Positions 56,707 to 64,000 of a stretch of DNA of 64,000 nt are shown piece after piece. Within the stretch, counting starts at the first letter, position 1, and every line of letters begins with the position of its first letter. This stretch comes from Chionoecetes opilio. Its lineage: Eukaryota > Arthropoda > Malacostraca > Decapoda > Majidae. The position numbers were made by a program, and so were the translations under genes. Location: the NCBI GenBank assembly GCA_016584305.1, contig JACEEZ010022880.1, positions 567,370 through 631,369 on the forward strand, written 5' to 3'. The notes below the pieces were generated by a model that was not told where the DNA came from, searched no databases, and saw only the letters and a list, made by a program, of their open reading frames with translations.

Positions 56707-57745
56707 ATGCTTCACCCAGATGGCTCCACAGCTGTTTCATTTATTTCTAAAGCTGAACTCTTTGCTCAAACCTTTGCTAAAAATTTCACTCTGGTTGATG
56801 AAGGACTTGTTCCTCCTTCTCCTCCACCCTCTGACTATATTATGCCTGTTATTAAGATCCTTCGTAATGTTGTTTTTGCCCTTTCTGGCCTAGATCCTAG
56901 TAAGGCTTATGGTCCTGACAGAGTCCCTCCTATTGTTCTCAAAAACTGTGCTTCTGTGCTTGCACTCTTGGTCAAACTTTTCCATCTGTCTATCTACTTC
57001 CACCTTTCCTTCTTGCTGGAAGTTTACTCATATTCAGCCCGTTCCTAAGAAGGGTGACCGTTCTAATCCTTCAAACTACCATCCTATAACTTTGACATCC
57101 TGCCTTTCTAAAGCTTTCGAATCTATACTTGATCAGAATATTCTTAAGCATCTATCTGGTCACAATCTTCTATCTGATCGTCAGTACGGTTTCCGTAAAG
57201 GGCGATCTACTGGCGATTTTCTAGCTTTCCTACTGAATCTTAGTCATCCTCCTTTAGGGGTTTCGGTGAAACTTTTGCTGTTGCCCTTGACATATCAAAA
57301 GCTTTTGATAGAATCTTGCACAAATGTATAATTTCTAAACAACCCTCATTCGGTTTCTATCCTTCTCTCTGTACCTTCATCTTAAGTTTCCTTTCAAAAT
57401 GTTCTATTGCAGCTACTGTAGACGGACATTGTTCTTCTCCTAAGTCTATCAATAGTGGTGTTCCCCAGGGCTCTGTCTTATCATCCACTCTCTTTCTATT
57501 ATTCATTAATGACCTAAGTCTAACTCAATGCCCTATCCACTCCTACGCTGATGATTCTACCCTGCATTTTTCAACGTTGTTCATTAGACATCCAACTCAA
57601 CAGGAACCAAGTGATTCACAGAGAGATGCCACCGAGCGCCTAACTTCTGATCTTTCTATAATTTCTGATTGGAGCAAAGCAAACCTTGTTTTGTTCAATG
57701 AAATGCCTCAAAAACTCAATTTATTCACCCTCTTTTTTATTTATT
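56707..57745 (+). pseudogene. LINE-2 reverse transcriptase
   Basis: ILRNVVFALSGLDPSKAYGP, FTHIQPVPKKGDRSNPSNYH, DRQYGFRKGRSTGDFLAFL, SINSGVPQGSVLSSTLF and SYADDSTLHF (YADD catalytic box) in three frames, so at least two frame breaks. The first catalytic Asp region (D-x-SKAFD) is shifted. Confidence 0.85.
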
Positions 57746-58640
57746 TTTTTACTTACCTTACTTGAGCCTATAGCGCCTGCAGGCTACTACTTTTTCGTTG
57801 TGTGCTCAGGTGGTTTGCCCTGCACATTATGTAGGGTCGTGATGGTTGGCCCTCGCCCGTGGTGGCACAGGCTGGATTTTTATAGTGACACCTGTGTTGA
57901 TAGAAGAAGGTCCTGTTTTCTGTGATGGTCTACCCTCAGTTAGGTTCATGCTGCCACCTGGTGTTCCCTCTACCGAACTTGTAGTCGCAGTCGAAAGAAC
58001 AGGTATGCAGCATGCGGATGTCTTCAGCCACTAGACGATGGATTTTACAGTTGCTCCTTGGTGGGACTTGAATTCGGGAACTTGTGCTCACCTACCAGGC
58101 TCTTGTCAACTATGTTAACCCCTTCACTGCGGCTGGTACATATAGGGTTTCTGTATTTAAACTCCGCGCTCAATAATGTTGTGGGTAAATATTCGCTGTG
58201 ATAGGCTTGTATGGCAACAGTGTCAAGTGTTGCAATATAATATAAAACAGAAGCATGAATGAATGAAGCATTTATGTATCAAAATAAGCTGTATTATGTT
58301 GAGTAGTAAATGGTTTCATTGTGCGTCTGGTAGCATGGGCAAGGCCCTGTTGCTGCACTCTGACGCAACTCCTCACTTAGCTGGTAGCCTCCACCAAGAC
58401 AAAACATAGATTTTCTGGTATGGAATGAGCATCCTATTCATTTAGGCACTTTAAGTATGATAAGTAATTATTTTATATTTTAATTAAACCTGCCACACAG
58501 GGAGGTAGGCCTATGAATTTGATATCAGCAGTGAAGGGGTTAAAGATGGTAAAAAAAAATCCCCCGGCAGGATTCAAACTCGGGACATCGAGCTCACCAC
58601 TCCAAGATGCTAATCACTCGGCCACTACCTCCCCCTAGGT
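57746..58640 (-). repeat. SINE block related to SINE-1 with two tRNA-like heads, holding a piggyBac MITE
   Basis: ccctcgcccgtggtggcaca body; one degraded head near 58050-58100 (gaattcgggaac); a second, better head near 58565-58635 reversed GTAGTGGCCGAGTGATTAGC and GAGTTTGAATCCTG. The MITE at 58119-58539 separates them. Confidence 0.65.
58119..58539. mobile_element. piggyBac-like MITE
   Basis: TTAA at 58115-58118 and 58540-58543. Ends CCCCTTCACTGC in both orientations. 421 bases, noncoding. The outer CCCCTTCAC matches the MITE at 32499. Confidence 0.82.
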
Positions 58641-59267
58641 GGGGACATACTATCTACTGGACAAAACCTACCAGGCAACTATCCTCTCTTCTTCAATGAC
58701 ACTCAACTGTCTCCTTCTTCTACAATTCTAGGACTATCCTTTACTAAAAATCAGGACTAAAAATCTCATATCTCATCTCTTGCTAAAACAGCTTCTATGA
58801 AGTTCGGTGTCCTGTGGCATCTGCATTCATTTTTTTATCCCTCTCAGTTGCTTGCTCTCTACAGGGGCCTTATCCGCCCATGTATGGAGTATGTCTCACA
58901 TGTTTAGGGGGGATCCACTTATACAGCTCTCCTAAACAGGGTTGAGTCAAAAGCTTTTCGACTCATCAACTCCCCTCCTCTGACTGACTGTCTTCAATCT
59001 TTAAATCACCGCCGCAATGTTGCTTCTCTTGATATCTTCTACTGTTATTTTCATGCCCATTGTTCTTCTGAACTTGCTAACTGCATGCCTCCCCCCCTCC
59101 CGCGGCCTTGCTGCACAAGACTTTCTACTCATTATCATTCCTATTCTGTCCATCTTCCTTATGCAAGAGTTAATCAGTATCTTTACTCTTTCATCCCTTT
59201 CACTGGTAAACTCTGGAACTCTCTTTCAATTCTATTTTTCCACCTTCCTACGACTTAAATCTTTTCA

Positions 59268-60219
59268 AGAAGTTACAATTAATGGCTCTAAATCTGAATG
59301 GGGACTGGTGACAAGTGGAGTTCCACAAGGGTCTGTTTTGGGTCCATTACTATTTTTGATTTACATCAACGACTCGGATAGTGGGATTAGCAGTGATATC
59401 AGCAAGTTTGCTGATGATACTAAGGTAGGTAGGATTATTAGATCACAGTCTGATGTAAACATATTGCAGGGAGACTTAGATAAACTTAACGAGTGGGCAG
59501 TCAGATGGCAGATGGAATTTAATATTGATAAGTGCAGCGTTATGAATGTTGGTAGAAAAAACCCTGGTAATAGATACACCATAAGCAATGTATCACTGAA
59601 AAGATCAGAAGGTGAAAAAGATCTTGGAGTGAGGGCGAGCCCAGACCTCCGACCTAAGAAACAATGTATTGAGGCCAGAAATAGAGCTAATAGAGTATTA
59701 GGATTCATTAATAGAAGTGTTAAAAGTAGAAGTGCAGAAGTTATTCGAAAGCTTTATCTGGCTCTAGTCAGGCCTCACCTAGACTATGCGGTTCAGTTTT
59801 GGTCTCCATATTACAGGATGGATATAGCCTTGTTAGAAACAGTGCAGAGAAGGATGACCAAAATGATACAAGGGATGCGTAACTTTAATTATGAGAAGAG
59901 ATTGAAGTTATTAAAATTACACTCACTCGAGAGATGCAGAGTAAGGGGCGATGTGATAGAAGTTTTTAAGTGGATAAAGGGATTTAATAAAGGAGAGGTA
60001 GGAAAAGTTCTTACGGCTTTTAACCATGGTAGAACAAGAAGTAACGGATTCAAGCTGGAAAAGCGTAGATTTAGAAAGGAAATAGGGAAAAACTGGTTCA
60101 CAAATAGGGTGGTGAATGAATGGAATGGTCTCCGTAGACAGGTAGTTAGTGCTGAGTCATTAGGGAGCTTTAAAGAGGGGCTGGATAGGTTCATGGATGG
60201 GGATGAAAGGTGGATGTAG
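59268..60219 (+). pseudogene. LINE-4 reverse transcriptase, C-terminal part, frame open to its stop
   Basis: About 317 residues without interruption: SGVPQGSVLGPLLFLIYIND, ISKFADDTKVG (FADD box), WQMEFNIDKCSVMNVGRKNP, EKDLGVRASPDLRPKKQCIE, PHLDYAVQFWSPYYRMDIA and RRMTKMIQGMRNFNYEKRLK, ending DGDERWM and TAG. CR1/L2-like. A longer open frame starting at 59017 has an unrelated, out-of-frame LINE-2 beginning. 5' truncation and intact coding suggest a recent insertion. Confidence 0.88.
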
Positions 60220-60302
60220 GTAGTGTTAGGTGACAGGAACTACCACGTGTAGGCCTCGCGGCCTCTTGTAGCTTCCTTATTTTCTTATGTTCTTATGTTC
60301 TA
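60220..60302 (+). repeat. LINE-4 3' UTR and tail
   Basis: tcgcggcctcttgtagcttc then a cttatgtt repeat tail. The same tail marks copies at 25675, 46020, 56488 and 61415. Confidence 0.82.
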
Positions 60303-60588
60303 AGAAAGGAGTGACACGACACCTCCCAAACTAAATTGAAATCTTTTCAAGAGAGGAGTGACAAGACAATCCGAACTAAATTGGCCCACCCTCCTTTCTT
60401 TATTCTCTTACTGTCTTCTTTATAGGGATTGGCAACTAACTGGGATTTTTGCTACCTCTTCTTTTTGCCCTTGGCCAGTCCTTTGTGATGTAAAAAATTA
60501 AAAATTAAAATAATAATTTAATGCATATTAATCTTTTGGCAAAATGTAATGTGAATAATGAAGCTTGCAGAAGCATACAGTTAGGGTA

Positions 60589-61186
60589 CACTCAACCCTG
60601 GCTATCGTTCGTTATTGGTGCCGCTATCGGCGCGCTATAGCCAAAACGGGATAGATGAACAATAAAATTAATGGTAATAATTCTAATTGGTGCCAGGATC
60701 TCCAAGATGACCACATATTTTAATACTTTTTTCTTCTTTTTTTTACCCTTTTTTTTTTTTCAACATATGATGAAATATTATATAAAATCAGGAATCATAA
60801 AAGCAACATACATTTTACAGCACTTTATTTACGTTTTGGTGGGATGATGAGGGGCTTAGATGGATGGAATATTCTGAGGCTTGTGTGAAGTGTTATCATT
60901 TATGACCACCACAACGAGGCTGTAACTCATCCAGGATGTCTTCAATTGTTGCACTACCTCCATAGCCTAACATCCGAGCCCCGGAGGTTACTGGCTATTG
61001 GCCGAAATGTTAAAAGAACTAAAAAAAAAAAAAAAAAATATTGGAAAAAACGCTATATGTGATAGCTGTAAAACACGATAGCTTGATGCACTATAGACGA
61101 GGTTTGAGGTACATTTAGGTATGCGTGATAGCTGTAAAACGCAATAGCCAAAGGTACGATAGCCAAGGGTTACTTTACCAAGAGTG
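60589..61186. mobile_element. TIR element family I
   Basis: Starts CACTCAACCCTGGCTATCGT, right end reversed CACTCTTGGTAAAGTAACCC then TTGGCTATCG, TA outside. The word GCTAT(A/C)G/GATAGC recurs at both ends. Noncoding. Confidence 0.75.
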
Positions 61187-61414
61187 TACTTTGTATAATT
61201 TACGTAATATTTTTGGCATAGATGAACAGTTTTGTAATGGAAATTAGCAAACTAGCGAAGAGGGGCGCAGTATATCAAAAAAGTGACTTCGTTACAAAAA
61301 ATAATGGTTGGTTATCATTACTACGTAATTTTACTAAATAAAATATAAATTTAAAAAACCGCCGGAAACGTAGGTTTTACTTTTTTTTTTGGGGGGGGGG
61401 GCAATTTAAAATAA

Positions 61415-61460
61415 GAAAAAAATAAGGAAGCTACAAGAGGCCGTGAGACCTACAAGAGAA
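61415..61460 (-). repeat. LINE-4 3' tail fragment
   Basis: aataaggaagctacaagagg then ccgtgagacctac, reverse of the tail. Confidence 0.65.
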
Positions 61461-61635
61461 AATATATTTGGCATATGTATTTTATTATTACTCGAAGGGC
61501 AGAAAAAATTGTTTTGGTCTATCTTTATTTTTCCATATAAACAGAAGTGCTTAAAAAGATTAAAAACTGAGCTTATTGGTGAAGGCATTAACTCTGAATC
61601 ACTCCTTTCCTGGCTGGACGTTGTTTTGTTAAGTA

Positions 61636-62403
61636 CACCTATGCCCCGTTTATATATAAGCAGTCTCGCTTAACAAAAATTCAGTTGCTCAAAAAAAAAA
61701 TTGTACCAAAATTAATTTTATGTATGAAAAATTTGAAGTTGTGCACAAAATTTTTTGAAAAAAAAAGATAAGTGTGCAAAAATAGAAAAAAAAGCTTTTT
61801 TACAACCAATAATTTTTTTTTTTTTTTTTAAGTCCATAAATGAACCAACTACGTAATAAGTGTTGGGTATGCACAGAGCAGGTTTGTCTACATTTAGACT
61901 GCCGAAACTGAAGCATAGGATTACAGTGCTGCAGTTATTTTTGTGTAGTTTTGAGCAAAAAGACTGCATAATGTCAAGTAAGCATGGTGCTAGTGGTAGT
62001 GCTGGTGCTCTTAAGCCTATGAAGTGTAGAAAATCTATAACATGAGAAACTAAACTAGACAACTAGTGACGATGATGCCCTTCCCCACCCCAGTAACCCT
62101 GCTGACACCTCTCAGTCACCATTTCGTCACCTCAAGCCTCAAGTCTCAAGTCCTCTTCTATTTTGTTTTGTGAGTACGTGCCCACTTCCAAGTATAATTT
62201 AACTTCAATATTCAAGTACTTAAATTTCATATGTATGTGCCCAAAAATCAATTGTAATTGTAATTTAAGACATGGTCAGGATGTGATTTTTGGTCTTAAG
62301 AACGTATCTCAACTTATATAATGGGAATCCATGGGAAAATAGGATTTGCTTAATGCACTCTTTTTCCAGAAACGTAACTTGTGTGTTACATGGGGCATAG
62401 GTG
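61636..62403 (+). mobile_element. Tigger-like TIR element family N
   Basis: CACCTATGCCCCGTTTATAT at the left, reversed right CACCTATGCCCCATGTAACA, TA outside. It carries the first residues of a Tigger-type transposase, so it is an internally deleted derivative. Confidence 0.8.
61971..62045 (+). pseudogene. Tigger transposase N-terminal stub
   Basis: ATG at 61971: MSSKHGASGSAGALKPMKCR KSIT, then TGA, then ETKLD in the same frame. A Ser/Gly/Lys-rich start followed by KSITLETKLD-like sequence is how Tigger transposases begin; the Leu codon is a stop here. Frame lost six codons later. Confidence 0.65.
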
Positions 62404-62523
62404 TAACTTCAACCAAGAGTCGAGACTCCAAGAGTTAAGTGAACAATAGAGAAACAATGTAGTTTCTGCTAAGAGCACTGTAGTACTGAACATGGAACGG
62501 AAAGGAGGTCAGCTGTCGCCACA

Positions 62524-62625
62524 TCTCAGCTTGGCTTGGCTTCATTTGTATTAGCTCATGCTATTAGCTTTTGGATTTTTTTTTTTTTTTGGCAGCTAAT
62601 AGCTTGTGCTGATACAAATAAAGCT
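62524..62625. repeat. Imperfect hairpin
   Basis: ctcagcttggc..tttgtattagctcatgctattagct pairs with agctaatagcttgtgctgatacaaataaagctgag around a T tract. Confidence 0.65.
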
Positions 62626-62814
62626 GAGCAGGGCAGAAAGTAATGGACTAAGGAGCAAAAAAGTAGCAGAGAAGCGAATTATAAAAGTAACTTCTATTAT
62701 ACGGTTCATAACAGTAAAAAAAAAGAAAAAAAGTATAGAGTCCGTTACTCCATTACTCAAAAAGTAGCTGCATTTGTGACGGAGTAGCAGACCAGTGCCC
62801 ACCTATGGAAAATA

Positions 62815-63085
62815 GTACGTGTCGTTCACCCATGGTCTTGTCCACGCGAGTCAGACTCACGATCACCAGTTTCACCCTCCCGGTGCGAGCTTGGAGCTCA
62901 TTATTACCGATCTTTGGGTAATGCTGGGACCTCACACACCACACACACCCATCGCCTCATGTGAGGGGGACAGTAACAGCCCGAATTTGTCAGTGAAAAA
63001 TCCCCAGGAGCAGTGAGGATTCGAACTGGCTGTCACAGAATGGCAGGCCAGCACGCTATCAACTTGACCATCGTGGCGGTGTATT
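62815..63085 (-). repeat. tRNA-derived SINE-4
   Basis: Reverse head: CCGCCACGATGGTCAAGTTG ATAGCGTGC (A box) and CCAGTTCGAATCCTCAC (B box). Body with ccatcgcctcatgtgagggg. Confidence 0.65.
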
Positions 63086-63850
63086 AATGAAAATTTGTTT
63101 TATGTAACTGGGACTTGTTTTGCCACCAATGTATAACATGTAATGAATGGGAGCAAACCCATAGGAAGAGAGTAAGATCAGATTTTCTCCACTAAATCTA
63201 GTACATGGTAGATACCATTTGCTGGTGGTGAATGTACTTTTTAGATGATGAAAAAAATTTACAAAATGTAGTTATGTCTTTTATGTCAAGGTCATTAGCA
63301 TTGAGAAGGGCATTTTAGATTGAAAGAACATGCAAGTACCTTTGGTCAAATGAGGTTTGATATAACATGTATCAGTGGGACAAAAGCAGTTGTCCTAGTG
63401 CAATAAAAAATATTGCAGGTAATTGTCTATATAATAAATTGTTCAGATGTCTCAGGTTATTCACGTGTAAAAATAGGAGACAGAGATAGCAAATATTGTA
63501 GAGCAAAGTATGAAAATATCTAAAGCTATATTTTACAGATACAGCATGCTGTATAGACATTAAACCAAGGTAAAAAGCAATAGAAATTAATATGGTTGTG
63601 AAATATCAGAGGCTTGGAGAATATACAAGAATCAGTGTGAGAGGGCGTTCAGAATTTTACAGCTAATAGGATTCATATGATGATGAAGAGGATGATATGA
63701 CAGGAATAACTTGGGCAGTACAGGTTTTGAAAGAAGACATGGTTAGCCCCTTCGCATTCTAGTTACACGTCCTTCGAGAAGTGATGTCTGGAACACCTAG
63801 GACGTGTAAATGGCAGAAAAATATTCGTAAAAAATTGAGAAATAACGCTA
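63086..63850. other. Unique AT-rich sequence
   Basis: No gene seen. A possible piggyBac-type end (ttagccccttcgcattc) lies at about 63744. Confidence 0.45.
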
Positions 63851-64000
63851 CAGGAGAACCTCATTTAACCGGCATTTAAAACAACGGCAGCCTCAAAACA
63901 ACGGCACTAATCGACCCAGGCATTTTTTTTTTTTTTTTTTTTTTTTTTTTCTCTCCGGGCCTCCAGCAGGGAGGACCACGGGCTAGCTTGAGCTCGTCAG
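63851..64000 (-). mobile_element. TIR element family H, copy H2 (cut by window end)
   Basis: CAGGAGAACCTCATTTAACC after TA, then the poly-T and a short repeat shared with 28731-28775. Right end lies outside the window. Confidence 0.8.

Larger units (their letters stand above)
56551..60490 (+). mobile_element. LINE-2 copy, split by a SINE/MITE block and by LINE-4
   Basis: Segments 56551-57745, 58640-59267 and 60303-60490 align in order with one CR1/Jockey-type element: RT, post-RT domain, 3' UTR. Insertions: 57746-58640 and LINE-4 at 59268-60302. Confidence 0.82.

Noticed and set aside
59017..59267. N-terminal extension of the 400-codon frame ending at 60219
   Set aside because: The first ~84 codons read LINE-2 sequence out of frame; the LINE-4 protein starts at about 59268.
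62795..62810. Possible hAT end (reversed aggtgggcactggtc)
   Set aside because: No matching second end or 8-bp duplication could be found.

Overview
This is a window of an animal nuclear genome, most likely an arthropod and probably a decapod crustacean (inference). The evidence is split genes with GT-AG and GC-AG introns, tRNA-derived SINEs, non-LTR, Penelope and Copia retroelements, long (TA)n arrays, and densely nested Tc1/mariner-, Tigger/pogo-, hAT- and piggyBac-like DNA elements. There is no bacterial-type gene, operon or CRISPR array.

The one host gene I can support is the C-terminal half of an SLC5-family sodium-coupled solute transporter on the + strand. Its exons are at 11013-11159, 29945-30166, 32150-32435, 52683-52881 and 54033-54113. 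The phases join correctly except for one missing base inside the third exon. The stop codon and a nearby AATAAA lie in the window; the N-terminal exons must lie upstream. Its two largest introns (about 18.8 and 20.2 kb) hold most of the repeats.

Layout. 1-11000: a poor-looking copy of an unknown repeat, a Penelope-like element between long inverted repeats, then a chain of TIR elements separated by (TA)n arrays. 12000-29900: a fold-back Tc1-like element, two inverted copies of one composite element, a LINE (minus strand) split by two insertions, more TIR elements and SINEs. 30000-35800: SLC5 exons, Tc1 and piggyBac-type relics, a Tigger-like element holding another one. 35821-43407: a Copia LTR element with 190-bp LTRs and a CTCTC target duplication, sitting in a second LINE copy; its integrase is split by a 2.76-kb element with terminal inverted repeats and an 8-bp target duplication that carries a broken transposase-like gene with hAT-like motifs. 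43408-52600: the rest of the LINE, more TIR elements, a hAT MITE, SINEs. 52683-64000: last SLC5 exons, an element with a Tigger C-terminal tail, two LINE families nested in each other, three further TIR elements and SINEs.

The most striking pattern is a set of about a dozen TIR families that share one design: TA target site, terminal CAG or CAC, and several tandem copies near the end of a short 'word' unique to each family (TTTCCCGGA, ATAACGGA, ATACGAG, GAGTTTCGC, AAACCGAAC, ATAACTCGG and others). Three carry Tigger/pogo transposase remnants. I read this as a radiation of Tigger/pogo-like elements whose transposase binding words diverged. Family letters A to N used below are my own labels, and LINE-1 to LINE-4 are local names, not the L1 clade.
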